Below, piece by piece: positions 1 to 8,787 of a stretch of 64,000 bases of DNA; within the stretch, counting starts at the first letter, position 1, and every line of letters begins with the position of its first letter. The notes under the pieces are model-generated. The model worked only from the letters and a program-made list of their open reading frames with translations, made no database searches and had not been told where the DNA came from. The DNA is taken from the NCBI GenBank assembly GCA_965224325.1, contig CBDCYT010000012.1, positions 248,001-312,000 on the forward strand, in the 5' to 3' direction. This stretch comes from CBDCMJ01 sp965224325. GTDB lineage: Bacteria > Chloroflexota > Dehalococcoidia > Lucifugimonadales > UBA3495. The translations under genes were made by a program, and so were the position numbers.

Positions 1-2
1 TA

Positions 3-32
3 CACAACCGCTTGGCCCGTGCGCTGCTATGA
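3..32 (+). CDS. C-terminal tail of an upstream gene (partial)
   Basis: An open frame entering from the window edge reads HNRLARALL and stops with TGA at 30-32, overlapping the hemC ATG by four bases (ATGA). Such overlaps mark translationally coupled operon genes. The partner is probably a tetrapyrrole gene such as hemA, because hemA-hemC is a common order, but nine residues cannot prove it. Confidence 0.4.
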   Translation, partial: HNRLARALL

Positions 33-964
33 CGACACGCCGAATAGTGAAAGTAGGAAGCCGGGGAAGCTCTCTCGCCCTGCGGCAGACCGAGGAGGTT
101 CTGTCCCTGCTGCGGCCGCTGTTTCCGGACCTGGAATACGAAGTAGTGATCGTCCGCAACCAGGCGGATATCAACCACGATGCTCCGTTAGCCGGAATGG
201 AACCGGGTATGTTTGTAAAAGAGATCGAACGTCAGGTCCTTGACGGAATGCTGGACATGGCCGTGCATAGCTTGAAAGACCTGCCTACCGAGAACCCGGA
301 AGGTCTGGCCCTGGGCGCTATGCTGCGCCGAAAGGACCCTCGGGACGTCCTGGTTAACCGTTGGGGTTGCTCCCTGGCAAAGTTGCCCCAGGGAGCGCGT
401 ATAGGCACAAGCAGTCCACGCCGCCGGGCACAGCTACTGAATATGTGCCCCCAGGTGGACGTGCTGCCTATGCGGGGAAACGTAGAGAGCCGAATTAGCA
501 AAGCGACCGGGGAAGACTATGACGGCGCGGTTCTCGCCTCCGCGGGGTTAGCTCGCCTGGGTCTGAGCGAGCACGTAGCCGAGTACCTGTCCGCTCAACG
601 GTTCGTGCCGCCGCCGGGCCAGGGAGTGTTGGCAGTCGAGATCAGGGCCGACGACCAGCCAATGGTGGAGATGCTGCGCCCCATAGACCACATTCTTACG
701 CGACTGGCCGTCACCGCGGAGCGGGCTTTTCTGGGGAAGCTAGGCGAGGGCTGCCGGCTGCCGGTGGGAGCTTACGCCCGGTGCGAGGGTGAACTCATGA
801 TGATGACGGTGTTCATCTGTTCCCCGGACGGCCAGAAGGCCTTCCGTTGCAAACTGGAGGGACTCACCCTTGATCCGCTCCAAATGGCCAGCGACGCCCT
901 CTTGGCCGTGGTGGAACGCGGCGCGGGACCGTTGCTGGAGGTAGAGTGGTCCGAGTTGAATTAG
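29..964 (+). CDS. hemC: Porphobilinogen deaminase (hydroxymethylbilane synthase)
   Basis: Condenses four porphobilinogen molecules into hydroxymethylbilane in tetrapyrrole synthesis, in the cytoplasm. The 311-residue length is normal for the family. Visible signatures are the N-terminal GSRGSSLALRQ, the HSLKDLPT segment near residue 80, RIGTSSPRRRAQLL in the substrate-binding arginine cluster, the LPMRGNVESR motif, and GEGCRLPVGAYA, where Cys242 should carry the dipyrromethane cofactor. The ATG overlaps the stop of an upstream frame by four bases, suggesting coupling in a heme operon. The usual next gene (hemD) does not follow; about 380 bases without a recognisable gene come instead. Identification is secure. 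Confidence 0.97.
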   Translation: MTTRRIVKVGSRGSSLALRQTEEVLSLLRPLFPDLEYEVVIVRNQADINHDAPLAGMEPGMFVKEIERQVLDGMLDMAVHSLKDLPTENPEGLALGAMLRRKDPRDVLVNRWGCSLAKLPQGARIGTSSPRRRAQLLNMCPQVDVLPMRGNVESRISKATGEDYDGAVLASAGLARLGLSEHVAEYLSAQRFVPPPGQGVLAVEIRADDQPMVEMLRPIDHILTRLAVTAERAFLGKLGEGCRLPVGAYARCEGELMMMTVFICSPDGQKAFRCKLEGLTLDPLQMASDALLAVVERGAGPLLEVEWSELN

Positions 965-1345
965 CGGCTGACCATGGAGCGCGGTATATATTGGGGCGCC
1001 GGAACACATCCTAAACCGGCGCGGTCAATCCGATGGTGCCTCCACGGCGGCCTCAGGCTAATTCCGAATAAAGGCTACAGCATCTAAAGAACGCCTGAAC
1101 GTCAGGCCCCAGTAGCCTCTTCGGCCCTCTCACACCTGAAGCTCCTGGGTAAAGAGAAACGGCGGCGGCGTGGGACTGTCGAGAGTGCCGGGACTGCAAT
1201 GAAGGACACCAGGAAGCAATCCTTAATCAGCTGATCCGGCAGCAGGACTGCCCGGATTCCGGCAAAAATATGGCCCCGGCGAAAATAGCCGGCCTCGCCG
1301 TAGCCTTGATCTCAGGAAACCTCGGGCATCCTGGTTAAGTGAAAT
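965..1345. other. Intergenic stretch after hemC, no gene seen
   Basis: No open frame with recognisable protein similarity or ribosome-binding site is visible on either strand between hemC and the long hairpin at 1346. No tRNA-like fold was noticed. It may be spacer or the remains of a lost gene. Confidence 0.5.
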
Positions 1346-1389
1346 ATGTCGAAGGCCCCCCGAGCTAAAGCTTGGGGGGCCTTCGACAT
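1346..1389. terminator. Long perfect hairpin between convergent hemC and sodN
   Basis: Positions 1346-1361 and 1374-1389 are perfect 16-base inverted repeats (ATGTCGAAGGCCCCCC and its complement). The inner bases AGCT...AGCT plus one G-T pair would lengthen the stem further. It lies downstream of both hemC (plus) and sodN (minus), so a bidirectional transcription terminator is the natural reading. There is no run of T on either side, so Rho-independent action in the classical form is not shown. Confidence 0.6.
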
Positions 1390-1500
1390 GATGGGCAGGT
1401 CCTTAATTCTTGCCGGGAAGAAACCAGGGCGACAAAGACGCCTCAGCTATCCCGGTTGCATCCGCGTAGAGCCGAGAAAGGATGCAGCCTCGGTGAAAAT

Positions 1501-1977
1501 CTACGACCCGTAACGGACGGTGGCGTTGGGATCGCTGTAGGTAACGTTCTTGGTGGCCCAGAAGACCTCAGAGATCCGGTCCACAGTGGCTACCAGCTCT
1601 TGGGCGGCATCCATGTCCACGTTCTGCTTGTTGCGCCCGGCCAGCTTTTGAGCGTTCCAGAAGTGGGTATGAACATCGGGGTGGGCTTCTAGGTGAGTCG
1701 GGTTAAAATAGTCGGCCCACAGGATGCGCAGTTCCCTCTTGACCACCTCCGCATGTTCCTCTTTAACCGCCACGTACCGGGACATCTTACTGGCATAATC
1801 CACGACCGCCGCGGCATCGGCATCTGAGCCCGGACGCTCCAATGCTTGAATCCGGAGCACCATTTTTTGCACTGTTTGCGCGGCGACTTTCGCCGCTATT
1901 GGATCGTAAATCCCGCAAGGGATATCGCAATGGGCCTCGGCTGTTTGAGCTATCAACAAACCAAGCGGGTTAAACAT
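1501..1977 (-). CDS. sodN: Nickel superoxide dismutase precursor
   Basis: Dismutates superoxide using a nickel centre. The diagnostic nickel hook HCDIPCGIYDP starts at residue 16; in this family the mature N-terminal His, Cys2 and Cys6 bind Ni after removal of a short leader, here MFNPLGLLIAQTAEA. The 158-residue precursor matches the family (about 117 mature residues in Streptomyces, with variable leaders). The remaining protein is helical, as expected for the four-helix bundle. ATG at 1977 has AGGAGA upstream on the minus strand. The dedicated leader peptidase gene (sodX) that often neighbours sodN is not visible here; another protease must act, or sodX lies elsewhere. Confidence 0.95.
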   Translation of the reverse strand: MFNPLGLLIAQTAEAHCDIPCGIYDPIAAKVAAQTVQKMVLRIQALERPGSDADAAAVVDYASKMSRYVAVKEEHAEVVKRELRILWADYFNPTHLEAHPDVHTHFWNAQKLAGRNKQNVDMDAAQELVATVDRISEVFWATKNVTYSDPNATVRYGS

Positions 1978-2525
1978 CGGTCTCTCCTAGGATGTAGTAT
2001 TCGAACCAGGCACCAGATTACAAGAAACGACGGGGCTTAGCAAGTCCCGACATCCGGTCGGCCCAGGGAGCAGCCTTTAGCGGCCGGCGCCTAAGCCGGG
2101 GCGGGATTGGCATGAATCCCCCGCCTTGTAACCGGCAACAACCGCCGCTTATAATGGGCCAAACTCGCCCGGAAGCCAAGGCCCGGTCTTCACCGGATCC
2201 AGGCCTTAGCAGGCTTATCGGAATTCTGCGGGCCTACCGGGCGGCCGCTCCCAGGTCAAATCTAACGCCGTCATCGAAATGTCCTTGTGCTGTTCATGAT
2301 GTTCCGCAGAGGGCGAAGCGTTGCAAGGGGTAGCTTATGTTCCGCCCGATGACTCGTGTTACAGACTCGTAGCAGCAAAGTTTACTTAAGGGCGAATTAG
2401 GCAGAATATCTACCCATGGCCGGCGAGACAGCCCGGCGGGACCGGCCCACCCGGGCGGACGTTGGGCAGGGTCCCCGTTGGTCTCAACAGGCAACGATCG
2501 TATTGAAGGCCGCAGGAGGACCACA
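1978..2525. other. Divergent intergenic region sodN/ilvD
   Basis: About 550 bases separate the divergent sodN and ilvD starts and should hold both promoters. No convincing -35/-10 pair, T-box core or leader peptide was recognised. The only translational signal of note is AGGAGG directly before the ilvD ATG at 2526. No protein-coding frame looks real. Confidence 0.4.
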
Positions 2526-4217
2526 ATGACCACCGCCACAGACAAACACCTCAGGATGAAGCACCGGAGCAGGGAGATTACAGAGGGCCCGGACCGGGCG
2601 CCAGCTCGCTCCTACCTGTGGGCTATGGGGCTAACCCAAGAGGACATGGACAAACCCTTCCTAGCCATAGCCAACTTGGCCAGCGACGTCACGCCTTGCA
2701 ACATCCACCTGGACCGCTTTGCCCAGGCGGCCAAGGAAGGCATACGCCAAGCCGGCGGAACCCCGTTCGAATTCGGCACCATCACCGTCAGTGACGGCAT
2801 CTCCATGGGCACCGAAGGCATGAAAGCGTCGTTGGTAAGCCGGGAGGTTATCGCGGACTCCATCGAGGTCGTTGCGTTCGGTGAGCGAATGGACGGCCTG
2901 ATCGCCGTAGCAGGCTGCGACAAGAACATGCCCGGCTGCATGATGGCCATGGCCCGGCTGAACATACCGTCCATCTTCGTTTACGGCGGGACCATTATGC
3001 CTGGCCGGTTCAACGGGCAGGACGTGAACGTGCAGGACGTGTTCGAGGCGGTGGGCAAATACGCCAAGGGCGACATGACCCTGGAGCAGCTGCGGAGCTT
3101 GGAGAGCCACGCCTGTCCCGGGGAAGGGTCTTGCGCCGGCTTGTTCACCGCCAACACCATGTCCACCGCCATCGAGGCAATGGGTATGTCGCTCCCGGGA
3201 GATGCCTCCATCCCCGGTCCTGATCCCCGCAAAGTAGAAGAGGCCCAAAGGGCCGGACAAGCCCTGCTGCGGCTGCTGGAAGAGGACGTGCGGCCCCGGG
3301 ATATTCTCACCAAGCAAGCATTCGAAAACGCCATCACCGTGGCCGTGTCCATGGGTGGGTCCACCAACCTGGTCCTCCATCTGATGGCCATCGCCAAGGA
3401 GGCGGGAGTCGGTCTTACGATGAACGACTTCGACCGCATCAGCCGCAACACGCCGTACATAGCCGACATGAAGCCCGCCGGGCGTTACGTCATGGCCGAC
3501 CTGGACCGCTACGGCGGCGTGGCCCTAGTGATGAAGCGGCTGTTGGGAGCCGGGCTGCTCCACGGTGACGCCATGACCGTTACCGGCAAGACACTCCGGG
3601 AGAATGTGGAGGCTGTTGAGACCATAGAAGACCAACCGGTGGTCTACCCGGTGGACGCACCCAGAAACCCCACCGGCGGCTTGGGCATTATCTACGGCAA
3701 CCTGGCTCCGGAAGGTGCGGTCATTAAGGTTGCGGGCCATCAGGAGAAGCTCTACGAGGGCCCGGCCCGGGTGTTCGACCAGGAGCAGGACGCCTTCCAA
3801 GCCATCCAGAGGCAAGAGATTAAACCCGGTGATATCGTAGTCATCCGCTATGAAGGTCCGGTGGGCGGTCCCGGCATGAGGGAGATGCTGGCGGTTACCA
3901 GCGCCCTCATGGGACAGGGACTGGGAGACGACGTCGCTTTGATTACCGATGGCCGTTTCTCCGGCGCAACTCACGGCCCAATGCTGGGCCACGTGTCTCC
4001 CGAAGCTGCCGTCGGCGGACCCATTGCCCTGCTGCAGGAGGGCGACATCATCACGTTGGACATTCCGGGGCGGCGTCTGGACGTGCGCCTCACCGAAGAG
4101 GAAGTGACCGACCGCAGGTCTAGGTGGCAACCCAGGACGCCCAATTACACCAGTGGAGTCCTGGCAAAGTACGCCAAACTAGTCTCATCAGCTTCAACAG
4201 GGGCGGTGACCGGGTAA
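2526..4217 (+). CDS. ilvD: Dihydroxy-acid dehydratase
   Basis: Dehydrates 2,3-dihydroxy-isovalerate and -3-methylvalerate to the 2-oxo acids in valine, leucine and isoleucine synthesis. The three cluster-binding cysteines of the family are visible: Cys58 (VTPCNIHL), Cys131 (AGCDKNMPGC) and Cys203 (GEGSCAGLFTANTM). The C-terminal GRFSGATHGPMLGHVSPEA block carries the catalytic serine region. The start at 2526 was chosen because AGGAGG sits six bases upstream; an upstream in-frame start at 2478 has no such site. The resulting 563 residues are typical of the family. It stands alone, without ilvB, ilvC or ilvE beside it. Confidence 0.97.
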   Translation: MTTATDKHLRMKHRSREITEGPDRAPARSYLWAMGLTQEDMDKPFLAIANLASDVTPCNIHLDRFAQAAKEGIRQAGGTPFEFGTITVSDGISMGTEGMKASLVSREVIADSIEVVAFGERMDGLIAVAGCDKNMPGCMMAMARLNIPSIFVYGGTIMPGRFNGQDVNVQDVFEAVGKYAKGDMTLEQLRSLESHACPGEGSCAGLFTANTMSTAIEAMGMSLPGDASIPGPDPRKVEEAQRAGQALLRLLEEDVRPRDILTKQAFENAITVAVSMGGSTNLVLHLMAIAKEAGVGLTMNDFDRISRNTPYIADMKPAGRYVMADLDRYGGVALVMKRLLGAGLLHGDAMTVTGKTLRENVEAVETIEDQPVVYPVDAPRNPTGGLGIIYGNLAPEGAVIKVAGHQEKLYEGPARVFDQEQDAFQAIQRQEIKPGDIVVIRYEGPVGGPGMREMLAVTSALMGQGLGDDVALITDGRFSGATHGPMLGHVSPEAAVGGPIALLQEGDIITLDIPGRRLDVRLTEEEVTDRRSRWQPRTPNYTSGVLAKYAKLVSSASTGAVTG

Positions 4218-4285
4218 CCGGGTCTTCAACCCTAGATTGGGACCCCACCCGGCAGCTGACCGCTAACAGAACAAGGTGTTTGTCA

Positions 4286-5854
4286 ATGCCTCCACCCATA
4301 ACCGTTGGCGTCCTGGACCTCATGCGCCCCAACCTGGCGTCGCTAGTGCAAGAACGGGCCAAAACCCTGCCCGGTGTGCGTTACTGTGACCTTCGCATTG
4401 CCGTCCGGGAAGAAAAGGGAGCGGTGGCCGAAAACGGCAACGAGAAGGCCAGCGCCGAAGATTACACGTTCGACTTCGGCGTTCGCGTGTTAGCTGGAGG
4501 CAAGATGAGCGCCCCCGGCTATTTTGGCCGAATCCTGGGTTTTGTAGACGCCGCCAACATAGAAAAGGTGGTATGGCAGGGAATCGGAGAGGCCCACCGT
4601 CGCGCCCGGTCCAACGCTCGCATGAAGGGGATTGCCTACCGCCGGTTCGGACCTCTAGGCAAGAGCCTTGCCAGCACGGAGTTGGCGCCGGTGGCCATCA
4701 TTCAGGACCGGGTCCCGGCAATTTACCGCATCGACCCCCGGGAGGTCCCGCTTTCGGACACCGTCAAAATGGCGGTAGACGGCTGTTTGGCCGTGCAAAG
4801 TCAGAGTTCAAACATCGGTTACTGCGCCACTTCCACCAGCACTTTCCTGTTGCGGGAGCTTTTTCTCAGTTCCGACGGGTCGGACATCGATCAGAGTTTT
4901 GCTCAGACCGAGGGGTTCGCCATCGCCATCTGCAACGGGGACAGCGGCGCTTTCGAGCACTACGACTCCACGGGACATCAGAGGGGTTGGGAAGTCTTGT
5001 CCGAGGGTTACAGCAACGGGCCAATCGTGTTACCGGGTTTCGTAGATTTCTGCAGCAAGCTTGGCGCAGACGCCTCCGAGGTGGCCCAAGCTCCGCCGTT
5101 AAAGCCGCCAGACCGGGAGACGGTGGTGGTTACCGATCCTCATTTCAATACCCTGCTGGTCCACGAGGTGGTTGGGCATCCCTCAGAGCTTGACCGAGCC
5201 TTAAAGTACGAGACGGCTTACGCCGGCCGGTCCTGGTTTCTGAAAAACCCTCGGGAGAACCAACTGGGCAGGCAGATTGCGTCCCCGCTGGTCACAGCCT
5301 TTTCCGATCCTTTGATGGAGGGCTACGGTTCTTTCAAGTACGATCACGACGGCACCCCGGCCCGCAGGGCCCACATCATCAACGAGGGGGTGTTGGAAGA
5401 GTTCCTGAACAACCGGCAGACCGCGGCGATAATGGGCGTCGAGCCCAACGGGTCTGCAAGGTCCACCGAGGCCCACCTGGCGCCCCTAATCCGAATGACC
5501 AATACGATTTTCGCTGCCGGAGACCAGGACCCTCAAAAGATCATTTCAGAAGTGGACTCCGGGTACTACGTCGCCGGCCACCGCACTCCGTCCATCGCCG
5601 AGTCACGAGAGAATTTCCGCATCACCGCGGTAAAGGTCTACGAGATCGAAAACGGACAACTGGGCCAGCTTTACCGCGACGGCGGTATCACCGCCGACTC
5701 CCGCGACTACTTCATGTCCATTGACGCCGTTGGCAACGACCTACAGGTCAATCCAATCCCCAACTGCGGCAAGGGTCAGCCTATGCAGGCTAAGCGGATG
5801 AGCAACGGCGGGCCCACTATGCGGGGTGTAGCCCGCATGACGGGCGCCGGGTGA
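4286..5854 (+). CDS. tldD: TldD-type metalloprotease catalytic subunit
   Basis: Member of the TldD/PmbA (TldE) family, which forms a heterodimeric zinc protease that trims modified peptides and unfolded chains. The active-site motif HEVVGH lies at residues 293-298, and the downstream glycine-rich C-terminal domain ends in SNGGPTMRGVARM. With the start at 4286 the protein has 522 residues, near the usual size. An open frame extends upstream to 4124 but overlaps ilvD, and its extra residues look unlike the family, so the ATG at 4286 (AAGGTG upstream) is preferred. The non-catalytic partner tldE follows after a 390-base gap on the same strand. Confidence 0.92.
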   Translation: MPPPITVGVLDLMRPNLASLVQERAKTLPGVRYCDLRIAVREEKGAVAENGNEKASAEDYTFDFGVRVLAGGKMSAPGYFGRILGFVDAANIEKVVWQGIGEAHRRARSNARMKGIAYRRFGPLGKSLASTELAPVAIIQDRVPAIYRIDPREVPLSDTVKMAVDGCLAVQSQSSNIGYCATSTSTFLLRELFLSSDGSDIDQSFAQTEGFAIAICNGDSGAFEHYDSTGHQRGWEVLSEGYSNGPIVLPGFVDFCSKLGADASEVAQAPPLKPPDRETVVVTDPHFNTLLVHEVVGHPSELDRALKYETAYAGRSWFLKNPRENQLGRQIASPLVTAFSDPLMEGYGSFKYDHDGTPARRAHIINEGVLEEFLNNRQTAAIMGVEPNGSARSTEAHLAPLIRMTNTIFAAGDQDPQKIISEVDSGYYVAGHRTPSIAESRENFRITAVKVYEIENGQLGQLYRDGGITADSRDYFMSIDAVGNDLQVNPIPNCGKGQPMQAKRMSNGGPTMRGVARMTGAG

Positions 5855-6244
5855 ACCCACGTCTCGGGAAGCATTCAAGGAAATCGCGATCATTGCGGTC
5901 CTGGCAGTGGGCTCTCCGGCGCCTGCCGGCGGCCTCTTGGCCGCGTCACGCCGGTCCGGTTACAACCTAGCAACTTGAAAGCCGTCGTAGAAAGCCTGGT
6001 TGACCGGCGGCTGGAGTCGTTTCAAGACGCCTTCAGAACAGTCGTCGAGAGACGGCGTCGAGAGACGGCATCGAGCCCTGAAGCGTTCGGTATACAGCAT
6101 TAAGGCCATCCAGCTGGGACGGGTCCTTGATATCCCCGGCACTCCCGAAGACCTGGGGAGTTTGACCTGCCCGCGGCGCTATTGTTGGAGTCCGGAGAAG
6201 GGACCTGATAATTTGATTCTTAACCCAAACTTGCGATTGTTGAG
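5855..6244. other. Intergenic region between tldD and tldE
   Basis: 390 bases without a convincing gene, unusual because tldD and tldE are normally adjacent or overlapping. The only structure seen is a tandem 13-base duplication GTCGAGAGACGGC at 6044-6056 and 6057-6069. It might be a degraded gene or carry a separate promoter for tldE. Confidence 0.4.
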
Positions 6245-7807
6245 ATGATTCCTCTTTCCAAGCTACGAACCGCAGCCCGAGAAGCCCTGGCCTACGTCCA
6301 GGCGCAATCCGACGTGGCCGAAGCCGAGGTGTTCGCCTCCGCCACGGGAAACTTGACCGCGCGGCTAAACTACACCTCCCACATACCCAGCAACGGCGTG
6401 GAAGAGCCAAAATCGGTAGAGTCTTTTGGGCTGGGATTAAGGGTCGCGTTCCCCTCACCCGGAGGTCTTAAGACCGGGTTCGCATCCGAACCAGCAGACC
6501 TCTCCCTGGAAGGAGTCCGGCGGGCGCTGGACAAGGCCCGGTCGGGTGCGGTGCTGGACACCGAGTTCGTTTCCTTGCCCCGGCCTCTAAGCCGGTCCAG
6601 TCGGACCCCGGTGAGCTCCCATGACCCGGAAATCATGCGGCTCAATAGCCCAGGTCTGGTGAAAACCGGCTGGCGAATGGTGGAACAAGCCCTGGAGGTG
6701 TTCCAAACTTCCGAAGACCTGTTGAACCTGGCCGGTTCTCCCAAGGAGTTGGCTGGCTTGGGTCTCGTCCTGGGCGGCGACGTGGTCCTGCTACAGCAGC
6801 GGGCGGCCATTGCCTCGAGCCACATGCCCCGAGTCCAAACCGACGAATCGAGTCTTGTCTTGTCCTTCGCCACCGCCATGGTGGAGGAGCACCAAGCCAA
6901 GGGCAGTGGTTGGTCGGTGGGCAACCGCCTGGCCGATTTCACCGGCGCCTCGGCGGCTGAAGCTGCCCGGAACGCCATACATGCGTTGAACGGTCAACGC
7001 GCCCCCAGCGGCAGTTACCGGGTGGTGTTGGGGCCCCAACCCTTGGCTGAAATTCTAGAGTGGGTGCTGTTGCCCGGCCTGCAATTGGATATGTTCTACG
7101 CCGGAGCTTCGCCCTTCTTGGGCCGCTTCGGACAGCAGGTGGCCGGGAAACAGTTGAACATCTTCGATGATGGAGCAGCACCCGGATTGGCGGGATCCAA
7201 AGCAATCACCGATGAAGGTCTGCCCACGGGCCGGACCAATCTGATCCAAGGGGGCGTTCTGTCCGGTCTGTTATCCGACTACTACGGCTACCAGCGCATG
7301 CTGCACGACCCCAATGGCCAGACCAAGCTGGGCGCGGACCCGGGAAAGGTCGCCCCGGCGATTGCTCCACGCAACGGTTTCCGCACCGGAAACAGCGGCG
7401 GCCGCGACTTCAATTCGCCGCCTGGCGTCACGCCCACGAATTTGGTGGTGGAGGGCGCGGACCGCTTCAATCACCGTGACCTGCTGCGGATGGTGGGAGA
7501 CGGCATATACATTGGACGCATTTGGTATACGTATCCGGTCAACGGCATCTCGGCAGGGGATTTCAGCGGCACCATAGTGGGAGATTCCTACATCATCAAG
7601 GACGGTAGACTGGCCGCGCCCCTGCTGCCCAATACTCTGCGGATGAACGATAACGTTCTACGTGTAATCAACAACATCCTTGGCGCCACCTCGGAGCGGC
7701 GGGGCACAGTGCGCTGGTCTTCCGACCAAATTACCTGGGCGCCAGAGATGGCGATCACCGATTTTCACCTGGAAGAAATCAGCGGGTCCATCGATGAAAT
7801 CTATTAG
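6245..7807 (+). CDS. tldE: TldE/PmbA-type metalloprotease partner subunit
   Basis: 520-residue member of the TldD/PmbA family. Unlike its upstream neighbour it has no HExxxH motif, which is the mark of the TldE (PmbA) subunit that pairs with the zinc-bearing TldD. Conserved C-terminal blocks include LIQGGVLSGLLSDYYGYQR, TPTNLVVEGADRF and NGISAGDFSGTIVGDSYIIK, characteristic of the family. The ribosome-binding site before the ATG at 6245 is weak (TTGTTGAG). Pairing with tldD supports a functional heterodimer. Natural substrates of the pair are unknown here; no modified-peptide gene cluster is visible nearby. Confidence 0.9.
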   Translation: MIPLSKLRTAAREALAYVQAQSDVAEAEVFASATGNLTARLNYTSHIPSNGVEEPKSVESFGLGLRVAFPSPGGLKTGFASEPADLSLEGVRRALDKARSGAVLDTEFVSLPRPLSRSSRTPVSSHDPEIMRLNSPGLVKTGWRMVEQALEVFQTSEDLLNLAGSPKELAGLGLVLGGDVVLLQQRAAIASSHMPRVQTDESSLVLSFATAMVEEHQAKGSGWSVGNRLADFTGASAAEAARNAIHALNGQRAPSGSYRVVLGPQPLAEILEWVLLPGLQLDMFYAGASPFLGRFGQQVAGKQLNIFDDGAAPGLAGSKAITDEGLPTGRTNLIQGGVLSGLLSDYYGYQRMLHDPNGQTKLGADPGKVAPAIAPRNGFRTGNSGGRDFNSPPGVTPTNLVVEGADRFNHRDLLRMVGDGIYIGRIWYTYPVNGISAGDFSGTIVGDSYIIKDGRLAAPLLPNTLRMNDNVLRVINNILGATSERRGTVRWSSDQITWAPEMAITDFHLEEISGSIDEIY

Positions 7808-7926
7808 CGATGACCCCAGGCCAGCCATGCCGCCACGGCCTATAGCCCAGCGTTTCGCCGGCATCGATGAGGTAACGGTTCCCAGCCCGCCATTCCCGCC
7901 GGAAACCCCGGCTGAGGAGTAGTGTT

Positions 7927-8730
7927 ATGCCCGGCAGTGACATCCAGTTAAGCCACGCAGGCAACGTTGCCACCATCACCCTTAACCGGCCCGAGACCCG
8001 CAACGCCCTGACCTCCGAAATGATCGGAGACCTCGCCAAGGCCATCCAGTCCTGCCGCGCCAGCGACGTGCGGGCAGTGCTGCTTACCGGAGCGGGTGAC
8101 GCCTTCTGCGCCGGTGCAGACGTTAAGATTTTCGTGGAGCAGTTGGAGAACGGTGGGCCTGAGGGACTTTCTCAACACATTCGCGAGGTAGCGAACGAGT
8201 TGCACCGGGAAGTGGTCTTGGGTCTCTTACGGCTGGAAAAGCCCGTCGTCGCCGCCATCAATGGAGTGGCCGCCGGCGCCGGCTTCAGCCTCACATTAGC
8301 CTGCGACGTGAGAATCGCCGCCAGCAGCGCCAGATTTCTTATGGCTTACGCCAACATCGGCGCTACAGCCGACGGCGGCTCATCCTATTTGCTGCCCCGG
8401 TTGCTGGGCGCCGGCAAGGCTATGGAGATTTACCTCGCCGCGCAGCCTATGAGTGCCGAGGTCGCACTGCAAACGGGGTTGGTCAGCCAAGTTTGTGACA
8501 AGGACAAGCTGGGCCAACACGCACTGGAAATTGCCAGCAGGTTGGCCCAAGGCCCCACCGTAGCCTACGGCCGGGTCAAGTCCCTGTTTCAACGGTCTTG
8601 GGACGCCGGGATCGAGGACCAGCTGGACGCGGAGACCCGGGAGATCGGCGACATTGCCCTCACTCGGGACTTTCAGGAAGGGATCAGCGCCTTTACGGCC
8701 AAGCGCCAACCATGGTTCCAGGGCATCTGA
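7927..8730 (+). CDS. Enoyl-CoA hydratase/isomerase family protein (PaaG-like)
   Basis: Crotonase-fold enzyme of 267 residues acting on an acyl-CoA. Visible blocks are DAFCAGADVKIF, which holds the oxyanion-hole and CoA-binding region, EKPVVAAINGVAAGAGFSL, the second oxyanion-hole segment, and GATADGGSSYLLPRLLGAGKA, with an aspartate where hydratases have a catalytic glutamate. That pattern resembles the PaaG type (ring-opened or delta-enoyl-CoA isomerases) more than classic 2-enoyl-CoA hydratase. GAGGAG precedes the ATG. It is a single gene with mutS2 converging on it, so the exact substrate cannot be read from context. Confidence 0.85.
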   Translation: MPGSDIQLSHAGNVATITLNRPETRNALTSEMIGDLAKAIQSCRASDVRAVLLTGAGDAFCAGADVKIFVEQLENGGPEGLSQHIREVANELHREVVLGLLRLEKPVVAAINGVAAGAGFSLTLACDVRIAASSARFLMAYANIGATADGGSSYLLPRLLGAGKAMEIYLAAQPMSAEVALQTGLVSQVCDKDKLGQHALEIASRLAQGPTVAYGRVKSLFQRSWDAGIEDQLDAETREIGDIALTRDFQEGISAFTAKRQPWFQGI

Positions 8731-8787
8731 GCCGGGGCGCCGGGCCTGGCCCCAGGCGCCGTCAGGCAGCAGAAGCCAGGGGCCGGT

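Noticed and set aside
2330..2525. T-box or attenuator before ilvD
   Set aside because: No T-box core, leader peptide with Ile/Val/Leu codons or alternative hairpins were recognised.
2661..3380. 239-codon open frame on the minus strand
   Set aside because: Antisense shadow of ilvD; its His-rich composition comes from the GC-rich third positions of the sense codons.
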